In this document: in pieces, positions 10,880 through 21,981 of the stretch
Numbering within the stretch: position 1 is the first letter of the stretch
How the letters are laid out: each line of letters opens with the position of its first letter
Assembly (NCBI GenBank): GCA_019022495.1
Contig: JAFEKR010000002.1
Coordinates: forward strand, 1,426,001-1,490,000
Source: Epichloe hybrida
Lineage: Eukaryota; Ascomycota; Sordariomycetes; Hypocreales; Clavicipitaceae
DNA length: 64,000 nt
Reading direction: 5' to 3'
The notes under the pieces: generated by a model
Databases searched by the model: none
Told to the model about the DNA's origin: nothing
Seen by the model: only the letters and a program-made list of their open reading frames with translations
Position numbers and translations under genes: made by a program

Positions 10880-12954
10880 GCCATAGATTGGAATTTTTGT
10901 TCCAACCATGACACCTTTCTGATCACTAGCGTTTTTTCTTATTTGAACTGGCATAGTATGCGAGGAAGAGGCCTCCATTCCCTCAGTTCTCATCCACCGA
11001 CGACATTGGCGCGTTGACGACGCCTTTTTACCATGATCAGATCATCACGGTTGCACCGCGGTGACATTATTCTTTTTTAATTTTACGACCGTTGGGGTTT
11101 GATAAAAAGTGGATCTTTGTCTGGCATTTTGGGAGGAATGACCTCCAGTGAAGAAGGATTTGGCGTTTCCATGACCAGAGTACGGATGCTTGGTTTTTGT
11201 CTTCTCAAAAAAGAAAAATACTACTCAGGTTCACATCTACTGCGTATAAATGCCCCGGGCCGTATACATTCAACCGAATTCGCTGTAGCTTTGCGGCATA
11301 GAGGTATTCCCGCGGTACGCCGTACGTGTGCATTCATCTCCGTTCCTGGAGAATCACACTCACAATTAATTCCCATCTGGATAATAGACCCTTCGTAGTC
11401 GGTGACGAAGAAAGTTGAGTCCCTGTCTCTCCACAAGCAGCCGGCGCTTGCTTCCTTCACCGTCTTCACCGTTGCTTCGCTCTAGAGCCTGTCCATGTAA
11501 TATCCGCATGTCTCTCAATTTCTTCAACTATTACGGTAGCAGACTCCGCCTGACGTGATATCCGCGCATCAACCAACCCCCCCAACAAGTTAGCGCCCGT
11601 CGAGAGACGAGAGAGAACCCGTATTAACCCGTCCGACCCATGCCCAGAGACCTTTTTGCAAGTTGAAGAACAAGGGAGGTGGAGGGGGGCAAGTCTTTCG
11701 GGCTCAAAGTTCAGCCAACAAGGCGCCTTCACCCCTTCCTTGCCTTTTTCTTTTCTGCGCGAAATACGGAGCACCCGAGGCATGGAACGAGTATCCGGCA
11801 GAATTGAGGCAAAAAAAGGGGGGGCGGCCAGACGGACTGGCCTGGCCTGGCGTTCATTGGGTCGCGAGTAATGAGACGGCGATGGCGCTTCTGTCGGACA
11901 ACTTTGGCAATTTTTTAATTTTTTTTTAACCTTTTATCATGCGCTGCTTATTCTGCCAACGTCGTTTCTTCATCGGGCCCCATTTGTTCGGGCGGCGTTC
12001 AAAGAAGTCCCCCTTTTCCTTTTTTTCTTTTCTACGATGGAGGTCAATGGGTTCTTGATGGGATGGAATCACTGAGCCGCCCTGTTTTGATCCATTTGTG
12101 ATGCCTAATTTTAATCTTTGAGGAAATCGAATCAAACCCCGGTTTCAATTTGCCAATCGTATATGTACATGTTGATGGCTCGGTGAATTGTCCCCACCTT
12201 GCCTTGCCCCCCCCCCCTCTAAAAAGAAAAAAAGAAAAAAAAGTTCCTACACGCCCGTTTCTTTAGAGGGGTTTCACTCGTTTATTTCTGCGCGAAGAAA
12301 GAAAGGGTCTTCCCTCTTGTCTCACACCGGCGCGTACCGTCGAATTCATGGTGGGTCTGGTGTTACGTACTTTCCCGTTGTGAGAAAAACGTCGTTGCAT
12401 CAAGTACGGAGTACGTACGTAGAGACTGATTGAAAAACCGTCTCTGTAAATAACCGGCTAGTTATTACTTACGTTTTCCAATCTCCAAGAACACATTACT
12501 TTGTGCATCACAAAACCTGGTGGCCGCCTGCTCTTACGGGACTTATCAACACGTATTATTCGGGTACATTAATTTGGTGGAAGCTGTCTTCGCCCACCCC
12601 CGTCTCACAACCCATATTGAGACATTCATTGTGCCATTGACAATCGTAGGTCGCATTCCGGTTTATCAAGATACTTGCCGTGCAAGAAATAGCCCGCCAG
12701 GCTCGGCAAATCGCCGTGGTTCGGTATTACGATTCGTTCCGCGCCCTTCTGGCCCTCTACTTTGATTGCCAGCCACATGCTTGTACCTATTTTGCCTCCC
12801 AAGTCTCTTGATCCGGTCCACGTTGGAAGAACAATGCATTTGCCATATCGGCAAACCCGGATGTCGATAGTGTCGGTGCCGTTTCGTGCTCTTTGCAAAG
12901 AGAGATGAAGCTCTGATGAGCTCGTCCAGAGGTTTTCGCAGAACTCACGAGTCT
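10880..12954. other. Intergenic region between convergent genes
   Basis: No supported gene. It holds a C-rich run at 12208-12218, a GTACGGAGTAC palindrome near 12404-12413 and A/T tracts. A 150-codon minus frame at 12626-13075 overlaps the end of the next gene out of frame and has no recognisable domain. Confidence 0.55.
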
Positions 12955-14978
12955 TCAGTTGGATTTTACCGCTTGTATAGAGTGGTATTCCCAGAAGGTT
13001 CCTAGCTCGAGACACTCTTTCATGCAGTCGGCATCTTCCCACCACCAAGTGTTTGGTGTTACGAACTGGCCCCATACTTCTTTCCAGAGCATACGTCCCG
13101 CAATGCTCCTCAGCTCTGCTCTCACCTCCCTGTCGTCCCTCGCACTTTTCGCTGCCAAGTCATTTCCTAATTCAAATTCCTGGTCATGACGACCAATGTT
13201 TTGAGGGTTTGCGTAAAACTGGGTTGTTGTCACAATGCTTCCTGAGCCCCTTAGTGATGCTTGAGACAGGAGATTTGGCAAAGTGCCGCTCGGGTTGAGA
13301 CATCGCGACTTCTGTTGAAGGTTTCGGAGAAGGTTCTTCACGAACCAGGTCCTCATCTTTTCACCCAAGGCATTTATATTAGGTATTGGATCTATTATGA
13401 TCAAGTTCAATGATCCTCTCGATTTCAGACACGTGTTGATGCTCCTTAGAATCGTCAGGATCTCGGGCTCGGGACACAGCGCAGGCAGTAGCATGGAGTA
13501 GACGGTGTCGAAAGAGGCCGTGAGCTCTGAGAATGGTGTACATATTGATGGTTTGAATATCGCATGAAGATTTGGCGAAGCTTTGAATGACAGTGGACGA
13601 TCTGAAAGATGATGGACAGCTTTGTTCCGCCAGAACGCGGCTAGATATCGCGCTGAAACTGGTAGGCACATGAGACGTCAGTTAACTGATACTTTCAGAA
13701 GACTTATGAATAGTTGAGAGGTCGTACATTGAGGCTCGTAAAAGGCTAGGAGCTTTTGCTTGGGTGGCTCCGTCGATTCGGTTTCCGGCGCCTTCATGGC
13801 TGTTTCCCTCGTAAGTTGCTGCCAATTCCGATCATGATGCTGCAATGCAGAGATCATCCATCTTTCCTTCTCGATGTCGAGTCTCCGCTGATCATCCAGA
13901 CTCATACCAACTTTGTACGGTTCCTTTAGTTTCGTCAAAGCTACCGTAGGTGGTGCCCGAGCCATCAACTCAACCTCCTTGGCCAGCTCTTCCGATGAGG
14001 TTGTATCATGGCCGCTGGTTGTTTCGGTCGGTTGATATGGCGGACATGTTAGATTCTTTGCGCTCCAATCAACGGGTTTGCGCCAACAAGAGGCGTTGTT
14101 CATGGATTTCGTTTCATATGACTTCTGGGTCGCAGGACCAGGGGCGATCTTGCTGGTGGAATTGGATTGTTGACCAACTTATCGCCATTCGTCATGATGT
14201 TTCCTGCAGCGTAAGGCCTAGCAACCCTAAATTAGCCACATTGTCTATTCCAAAGATAATTGCGTGTATTTCTGGCCAATACCTCGTTGGTGATTGTTGC
14301 GGGCGGCCATTAAAGTGATTAAACGACTGTCTGATAGGACTTTGGAGGTCAGGGGGGCGCTTGAGACCATCCACAAATCTTCCGTACGGCCTCTGGTAAT
14401 TATATCTCGTTTCTGAATTGTCCCTGCGCTCTGTCCCTTTGGCTCCGGGGGAGGAGAACACATCATCCGAATTAGTTAGCGCAGTTGTTTTGAGGGACGA
14501 TATTGCTGCTAAGCGGATCAGCTACATTGGCATCGATAGACGGTAGGGTGGCCATTGCGTGAATCTCGGTGAAAGGCTTACAATACTCGTTGTTACTTGA
14601 ATTAAGGCCCAAAATTTTGTCATCGCTTGCACCGTGCTCTGCTGCAAGAAGGGGAGCGCTGGTCATTGCGTGGCCATCGCTCTGGTTATCCAGTCCACCT
14701 GGCATCTCGATGCGGCAAGAGTTCTTTGATGGAACTTCAGGTGTGGAGAGTTTCAATGGTCCAGAAGTGTCCCGTGCGGTGGACTCTTTGGAAGAAGAGG
14801 ACTGCCTTGTTGCTTTTGCTCGGAGACGAGAAAATGCGGAATGACTAGAACCTTTGGAACTTGTGGTCGATACCGAGTGCCTCGACAGGGTTTTGTTCTC
14901 GCTACCTTCTTTGTCTTTTCTTGCACGATGCTCCCCAACCAACTTCTTGTCTGGGTCCGTCCACGTCACATCCCACAT
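12955..14978 (-). CDS. SAM-dependent methyltransferase-like fungal protein
   Basis: The start MWDVTWTDPDKK at 14978 is the conserved opening of a Pezizomycotina family annotated as methyltransferase-like. Exons by my reading: 14978 to about 14500-14600 (border uncertain), about 14430 or 14392 to 14283, 14152-13728 and 13658-12955. Two introns are clear or plausible: 13659-13727 (GTACGA..CAG, phase 1) and 14153-14282 (GTATTG..CAG). The third lies within about 14390-14600 and includes a GCTAACTAA branch-like site. The N-terminal half is low-complexity Ser/Thr-rich. The C-terminal half has YLAAFW, FDTVYSMLLPALCP, INTCLKSRGSLNLIIIDPIP, MRTWFVKNLL, ASLRGSGSIVTTTQFYANP and ends WWWEDADCMKECLELGTFWEY. 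The usual glycine-rich SAM loop is not evident, so catalytic activity is unsure. Substrate unknown. Confidence 0.7.
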
Positions 14979-16931
14979 GGCAGAGAAAACTGAAAGTGAT
15001 AATCGCTGCGATGTTGTCGGTTTCGGTTGGCAACCGGGTAGCTTGAACCTTTCAGTATATGGGTTTACCCAATAGTATCGAATGACGAACCACCCTGGTT
15101 GCTGAAACAACACATCAGACAGGCACGTACTTCGAGTGCGACAACACGAGAGGGACTTGATCAGGGTACAGAGACTGAAGTGTAACCGATTTTTGTTCCT
15201 GAGGCTCAATACAGCAGGTCGTCGAAGATGGAATGAAGGAAGCTCGAGCATCAGATCTCCGACGCGTCTATCGAGCGAGCTGCGCTTGATGCAGAGTCAG
15301 CACAATCATGTTCTCCTCTTCAGGCTTCTTGCTTCTTGGTCCGGTTTCGTGACGATTCTTTCTTTTTCTGTCTCCTGGTCAGGCTGCAGGGACTGACATT
15401 GATTGGGTCGCCAATTTTATGCCTTTGAGACAGACCCATTTGCGTTCAAGCTCGAGTGATGAGAAAGCTGAACAGAGAAGGGCCAAAGGTTGTGACACGG
15501 TGTTTATTGAATGTATGGAACCGCTGCTGTGAAACTCCAGAAATCCGGAAAACTAAGGGCTGTGAAGAGAAAGCAACCGCAAAGATGCCGCGTTGGAAGG
15601 CTGGCCACAGTCGTTGCATCAAGTCCCCCTGCCTCGGGAAGCATGTCATGCTACAATTTTTTAAGCGAGCTCAAGTCTGTCTGTCTGTCTGTGTACTTGA
15701 TCTGAACTGCTGTTGGCTCGTGCGTTGTTGCAGATTCAGAACTACGGAAAGTCATTGCCTGGACTCCTGGAGCCCTGCCCTGGACCGGCTTATTGCAGTT
15801 CGTTTGCGGAACCGTGGCACAAATAAGAGTACTCGATCGAGCATGATTACACAGTACATCAGAGGACTATGATACTGCACTCGTTTGCATGTAGTGAAGC
15901 AAAAGTCAGCTCTCTCTCTGTTGGACGTGGGTTATTGGCGACCTGCCAAGGGACTAGCAAAAGAAAGAATGAGATGAGAGGAGACTGAAGTCCAGGGGGA
16001 TGGGAATCTCTTTGTTCCCAGCCCCAGCCCCCTTCTCAATCATTTTCGATTCTTTCCAAGTACTCAATGACGCCTGCTTTGATTCGCCAAAACCAACCAC
16101 CACGCAAAGAATCGTCATTCGTTACTTTACGATTCATTACTTTAAGATTTAGCCGTGGTGATCACCAAAAGCAATTCACACTCAGCCGGATAAAAGTGTT
16201 CCAAAAAAAAAGAAAAAAAGAGAGAAAAGGAAAAGGAAAAAAATGTCACGTTTCCGCCTCGTGTCACGTCAATCCGAAGCTGTGCTTTGCATGCCTTCCT
16301 TCCACGAGAGTAAACAGTAAACCGCGTCACTAGATTTGGCATCTCGGCTTGAGGGCTCCTTCGAGCAACGCCGCACTAGCACCATTGGACATCTCACATA
16401 ATTTAAAAAGGGCCTTCGATCTACATTTTTACTGGGCAGATGATTTTGTTCTAGTCCAGGGTCGTGTGTCTCTCCTGCATTGCAGGTGTATAACAAGACA
16501 TTCTGAAGCGTGGTGGATCGAGTCCGTCTGGTCCGCGTTCATTTATTCATCAAACTTTCAGTCTTTGAACTCGTATTCCTTCCACTGGGTGTTCGGGGGG
16601 GAGTAAAGAAGAATAATGGTTTAAGCAGCAGCCTGCCAGCCCTGACGTTTTTCAAGATCGGCCCGCGCCAGTCACTGCCAGCTGGTCAAGGTCATGGCTT
16701 GCCAGTTCTTAGTACTTACAGCTGCCTCCAAGTGTCAGTTGTGAAAGAGGATCAGGATTCCTTCACTGCTCACTCACGCCACTCTCTTGACTACTTTTAT
16801 ATACTTTTATCCATGGCCCTTTCTTCCCTCATCACGTTTACTCCATCCATGTCCATTGTGCAACATTGGCAACGTGCATCGCATACGAAAGCTTTCAACC
16901 CAGACAGTCCGAGCCAGTACAGCCCGCCATC
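14979..16931. other. Intergenic, divergent promoters
   Basis: Separates the methyltransferase-like gene (minus) from the AzgA-like gene (plus). It contains a CTGT tetranucleotide run (15676-15692), an A-rich tract at 16202-16240 and no supported coding region. Confidence 0.6.
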
Positions 16932-19269
16932 ATGACAACCCCTTCCAAGCAAGAGCAGCCTAATGTTCTGGCGGAACTGCGCAGATTCTTTGGTTCCATA
17001 AATGAATGGATCGCAAAGTCTCGTGTTGGATACTTCTTCCGCCTCGTCGGTAGTGATCATGTTGGTTGTGTAGATCATGACAATAATGGCTCTGTACTAA
17101 CTTCTACCAGCCAGATTGCATAGAAAACACAACTTTTTGTAGGGAGATCCGAGCTGGGCTGACCACGTTTGCCACCATGGCATACATCATCTCTGTTAAT
17201 GTCCGTCGTCCCTTGCATTCATCATCCAGAGGCCTTGAGTAGTTCTAACTCAGAACAGGCGTCTTTGCTCTCGCAAACTGGGGGACCATGCATTTGCGAG
17301 TTGCCGGCCAAACATGAATGCGACAGTGTACCTGAATTCAAGTCATGCAAAGAAGGTTCGTTCCCCAAGACGAATGTATCTAGTGAACCCACGACATTAG
17401 ATGAATCATCTAACACGGAATAGCTGTTCGCCGCGACTTGATCACTGCTACAGCCGCCATTTCCGGCATGGCTTCTCTGGTATTTGGCTTTGTGACAAAT
17501 CTCCCTGTTGCTCTTGCGTGCGTAAGGACCGGACTCTATAGTTTTCCGACACCAGCTAATATTATCGCAGGCCAGGCATGGGACTGAATGCGTATTTCGC
17601 CTTTCAGGTAAGCACACTTAGCTCCTTCCGATATCACATTTTACCTCTCAAGGGTAGCTTTGATTCAAGTTATTTGACCAGGTTGTTGGCGTCAACGGCA
17701 ATGGCAAGATTCCGTATTCAACTGCTCTCACCGCCGTTTTTGTGGAGGGCATCATCTTCATCGTGCTAGCCTTGACAGGAATGAGGCAATGGCTCGTCAA
17801 GATAATCCCATCTACGTTGAAGACCGCCACAGGAGTTGGAATCGGATTGTTCTTAACAGAGATTGGTCTATCCTACTCTGTCGGCATTGGAGCTATAACA
17901 GGAGGTGGTTTGACCACGCCTCTAGCTCTGGGCGGCTGTCCTGCGGAACTCCTCAGCAAGTCAACTGGGATGTGTGAAAATGGCCAGATGACGAATCCCA
18001 AGGTATTTATAGGACTGTTCAAGTTTTTTTTTCTTTTTTTCGTCTCATTTCTTCAGTCACACCTGCTAAACAAGTTTTTAGCTATGGCTCGCTGTGTTTT
18101 GTGGCGGAATTGTCACCGCTTTCTTAATGGCATACCGTATCAAATACGCCCTTGTCATTGGTATCGCTCTGGTATCGGTAATCTCGTGGCCGTGAGTTTC
18201 ATCTGCAATAATATTAACTGTTTGAACCGCGTTCGAGAACGATGGCTAACACATTATAAGACGCGGCACAGCTGTCACTTACTTTCCCGATACTGAGGAG
18301 GGGAACGCACGATTCGACTTCTTCAAACAGATCGTCGCGTGGCATCCTATGCAAAAGACACTGAACCAGCTTGACTGGACCTTTGACAATACCGGATCCC
18401 AGTTCGTTCTTGCCCTCTTCACATTTCTCTACGTTGACATCATTGATGCCACTGCTACTCTCTACTCCATGGTGCGTTTCTGCGGCGTGGTCAACCGCAA
18501 GAATGGAGACTTTCCTCGTTCTACGTTGGCATATTGCACAGATGCCCTCTTCATATCCATTGGTGCCTTGTTCGGATGCTCTCCTGTCACGGCCTTCATC
18601 GAAAGTGGTGCAGGTATAGCCGAAGGCGGTAGAACGGGTCTCACAGCCATAGTCACTGGTTTGTGCTTCCTGGTCTCCATCTTCTTCGCGCCCATCTTTG
18701 CTTCTCTGCCTCCGTGGGCAACGGGTTGCACACTCATAATGGTGAGACATTCTCTGACAACTACTTGTCCTGGAACCGACAAGTTCGCTGACACCAGCAC
18801 CGCCCAGGTTGGTTGTATGATGATACGGCAGATTACACAAGTCAACTGGCACTACATTGGCGACGTGCTGCCATCGTTTGTGGTCATTGCTTTTATACCG
18901 TTCAGCTACAGTGTTGCCTATGGCTTGATAGCGTGAGTCGTTGGTCGCACCAGTCCCGCCGAAATTTGACGCTGACTCTACAAATACAGCGGGATTCTTG
19001 TTTACTCCGTGTTGAATGGCCTGGTAGGCATTGTTGTCTATGTTAGCGGTGGACGCCTCGAGCCCCGCGAGTATGATTTGAAAGAGTACTGGACCTGGAA
19101 GGGAAACGGACGCAGTCCATGGTTTGTCAGAGCGATTCGGGCCAAACGAAGTGGTCAGGATGTCGGCCATGATGCTGGGGATTCTGAGGATCACGACAAT
19201 GGCAATGAGTCCATAGACGTTGCATGGGTCAAGACCATATCCAACGACTTTTCCACAGCCAGTGGATGA
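16932..19269 (+). CDS. azgA: AzgA-like purine (adenine/guanine/hypoxanthine) permease
   Basis: Ten exons: 16932-17049, 17115-17200, 17259-17355, 17424-17517, 17571-17607, 17682-18002, 18082-18191, 18261-18741, 18808-18932, 18990-19269. All nine introns are GT-AG, 53-79 nt, and phases agree, giving an uninterrupted protein of about 582 aa. Family hallmarks in order: EIRAGLTTFATMAYIISVNA, SQTGGPCICE, AVRRDLITATAAISGMAS, VALAPGMGLNAYFAFQ, TALTAVFVEGIIFI, MRQWLVKIIPSTLKTATG, GIGLFLTEIGLSYSVGIG, FLYVDIIDATATLYSM, FGCSPVTAFIESGAGIAEGG, IFASLPPWATGCTLIMVG and FSYSVAYGLIAGILVY. These are NCS2/AzgA transporters with 12-14 membrane helices that import purines by proton symport across the plasma membrane. 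The Glu of TAFIESGAGIAEGG matches the substrate-binding motif of the family. Substrate preference cannot be read from the sequence. Confidence 0.93.
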
Positions 19270-19581
19270 GCAGGGACTGGAATATCCCTGAGGTGCCTGG
19301 CAATTGTTGCGGATACGGCCGTCGCCGGATTTTTTATGAAGATGAACGAACTGTTTTCGGAAAATGTAGCCATGACACATGGTGGACAGTAAATAACGCA
19401 TAGATAGAAAGTGAGTGGTTTCGTTACCACCAGATATCCATCTCGCATAAGACGTCTGAGACCATTGTACCGAGATGCTCCTTGGTGCGACCATATCACA
19501 GCGATCGTATGGCTGTGAGACAACGCGCGCTGTGTATCAGCAACACGAGAGAACAGTCAGCCCCAATTCCTCAATCCAACT
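19270..19581. other. Short convergent intergenic region
   Basis: Carries the 3' ends of the purine permease and the UCH gene. Nothing else seen. Confidence 0.6.
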
Positions 19582-20717
19582 TCATTCCATTTCCACATCC
19601 CCGTCCCCCCCACGCAACGCCTTCTCAGCTGCCTTCCTCCGTTCTAGACTTTCATCAACCCACTTGTCCACGGCAGAATCGCCTCCTTCCTTCAGCTTCC
19701 CGTCCACCACCCCCTTGAGCACCTCCCCAGCGAAACCAACAAAATTGTGTCTTCGCAGTGCATTCTCGAAGTGCCAGTCCCGGCGTTTCCTATCCTCCCT
19801 CGCCAGAAGCTCGTCGTCCCCAAACTCACGAGCTCTGGTGCGTAGATCGCGACACATGGCAAGAAGATTGAATCGAATCTCCGTCGCCTCATACCGGGCC
19901 ACGCGCCTCTGCAGGACGTCAACAACCTTTGTGGGAAACGAGTCCAGGTCGCACGGCCCGTGGGAGATGGGAGCAGGCTGCAGGCCGTCCAGCTCGTACA
20001 GGATGCCATTGACGGGGGTATACGCGATGAAGTGGAACGCATCGTCGTCGGCCTCGCCCGTCCTCTGCGTCTCGTCGGCAAAGGGACTGCTCCTGGCGAA
20101 GCTGTTGTGCACCTCCCTGATCAAATCGGAGTTGCTCAGAGCCTCGCCACGGAACTCGGGCGGTAGTACCATGGTGAAGTCGCGAAAGTCCCGCATCTGG
20201 GATCCAATCTCGACATGGCTCGTCTGGTTCATCAGCACGCTCAGCAGGGCTTGCGTCGCACAGGCATTCTGTATGGTCTGGGCGGCGAAGAAGATTTGCT
20301 CCGATGCGTCGTGGTCGAAGCCGCCGTCGAGTGGGCCGTCGGGCGTAGCATACGGTCGGTCAGTCGGGTACTTGAAGAGGAATATGACTCCGTAGAGCGG
20401 CTGTAGCGTCACAAGCTCCGAGGGATCGAGGGTGAGAAGCTCTTCGAATTGGACGTCTTTGACTCCGAGATTCTCGATGAGGGAAGTGAATACGCCCTTT
20501 TGAGTTGACCCTTTGGTCAGCATAGATTTTTTTTGGGGGGGTTTTTTTTTTCCCCATTCAAGCTCCGAGACTATTTGTTGCATGTACAAACCGCATCAGA
20601 CTCTACTGAATATTTTTTTTTTTCCCCCAAAGAGAAGATCAATTAGCGAACAGGCGGAGAAAAGCTAGAGACGGAGAAAAGGAGAGCTTGCATACTGGTA
20701 TTCCACCCGCCGCTCAT
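19582..20717 (-). CDS. UCH37/UCHL5-type ubiquitin C-terminal hydrolase
   Basis: Two exons, complement(19582..20510, 20696..20717), 316 aa. The 22-nt first exon encodes MSGGWNT plus one base. Splicing over 185 nt (GTATGC..AAAG) gives MSGGWNTRSTQKGVFTSLIE, matching the usual WNT-x5-GVFT spacing of UCHL5 proteins. Peptidase C12 features: VQFEELL, GVIFLFKY, the oxyanion Gln and catalytic Cys in QTIQNACATQALLS, His in DDAFHFIAY, and Asp in ILYELDGLQ. The C-terminal tail (ULD-like, FENALRRHNFVGFAGEVLKG) is the part that docks UCH37 on the proteasome Rpn13 subunit or on INO80 in other eukaryotes. It hydrolyses ubiquitin chains. An alternative start at 20526 without the first exon is possible, but the family N-terminus favours the spliced form. 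Confidence 0.9.
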
Positions 20718-21981
20718 GGTTGCAGCTTTTGGCAGGAACCTCCTCTTCAGAAATCCGATGTGCTTTTCGTGCGGTCGGAAAGGGTATCAAGGAATAAGGA
20801 ATCTGGGCAACTGGGTGTGCAGCACCACGGCCTTTGGGAGCTGGCAGGCAGCTTGCTGACTTCATTCATGCCGCGAAGTTGCCCACCTACGTACTGATAA
20901 GATAAGAGCAATCGCTTTTCAATCCAGGCCCCGTCGTTGCACCCCAACAAAAGTTGATTGACCAAATGATAGATGATTGACTTTGAGTTCTAGTCACAGT
21001 CTACAGTCTACGAATAAATCGGACGTTGTTTCCCCATCAGAATGTGTCAGTCAATTTTCCTCCTCCGTCATGCAAGAGAGACACACACACATGTGCCTAC
21101 TTCGTCATGTCATGCCTTGCATGCCGCAAGCTGCTCGAGCAGCCGGCAGTACCTGAGCTATGTCGAAAACAATGAATGCTGTTATTAGCTGGTTTCCCCA
21201 GGTGCATGTGCCGACGCCGGGCTATCCAGCTTCAAGGTGGTTTCATGTCGGCGCAATGTGAAATGTGAAATGTGAGGTTTGGAACCAAAGGGCTGGTGAA
21301 TAGGTTGAGAGGCTTTTCTGCAAATAAATGCTCCTTTGCAGTTCCATGGTCAAGTCAAGGGGCATGCCGACATTACATAGACGGTGAGTCTGTCAATAGT
21401 TCTATTCTACGGAGTAGTTTGCAGGCATAGGTGGGACGCAGATGGCAGATCCAGTATCAAAGAGGGTATCGGCGCCATTTTGTGCCCGATGTGCTCTGCT
21501 CTCTCCTCTCCGAGGCTCTCTCTCGTCAATGTCTGCTGAACCAGAACGGAAAGGGTGCGGCCGAGACAACGCCATCTTAATACATAGAAGAAGAAGAAGA
21601 AGAAGAAGAACCCGTTTGGCTGCTATACATAGATACCCACTAGCTTGTTTTATTGATGCTCTAACCTATGTCGTCCAGGTCCAAATCTAGCGACACCGTG
21701 AGATGATGCCACAATTTTATACATCATATTGTCAGCGTGCTTGTTATTGTATCCGCAATCCAACTTGTGTCATCTACGCCGCATTCTAGGAATGAGAAAA
21801 GAGGGGATCCCATCACCATCAATAAATTGTCTGCAATGCCATGCATGCGCGCCTTAAGAGACCACGTAAATGACATGGTGATTTTGCTAATTGCAGGGAC
21901 ATTGGAACCATGCAGACGCTCGCGACCACGTAGTACACGGTATGTCGCCTAACGATACTCTAATGTCCCCTTCTTCAGGCT
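20718..21981. other. Intergenic region
   Basis: No supported gene. Contains a GAA microsatellite (21586-21610) and an ACGGAGTAGT motif near 21411. Confidence 0.6.
21586..21610. repeat. (GAA)n microsatellite
   Basis: Eight perfect AGA/GAA triplets in tandem. Confidence 0.85.

Noticed and set aside
12626..13075. 150-codon minus-strand frame
   Set aside because: Overlaps the 3' end of the methyltransferase-like gene out of frame. I recognise no domain and it has no partner exon.
13678..14500. Methyltransferase-like gene as a frameshifted pseudogene
   Set aside because: Apparent frame breaks disappear when a GTATTG..CAG intron (14153-14282) and one further intron are allowed, so I keep it as a gene with one unresolved border.
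17201..17423. AzgA-like gene as broken by stops near its N-terminus
   Set aside because: Two introns (17201-17258 and 17356-17423) remove the stops and restore the conserved family sequence in phase.
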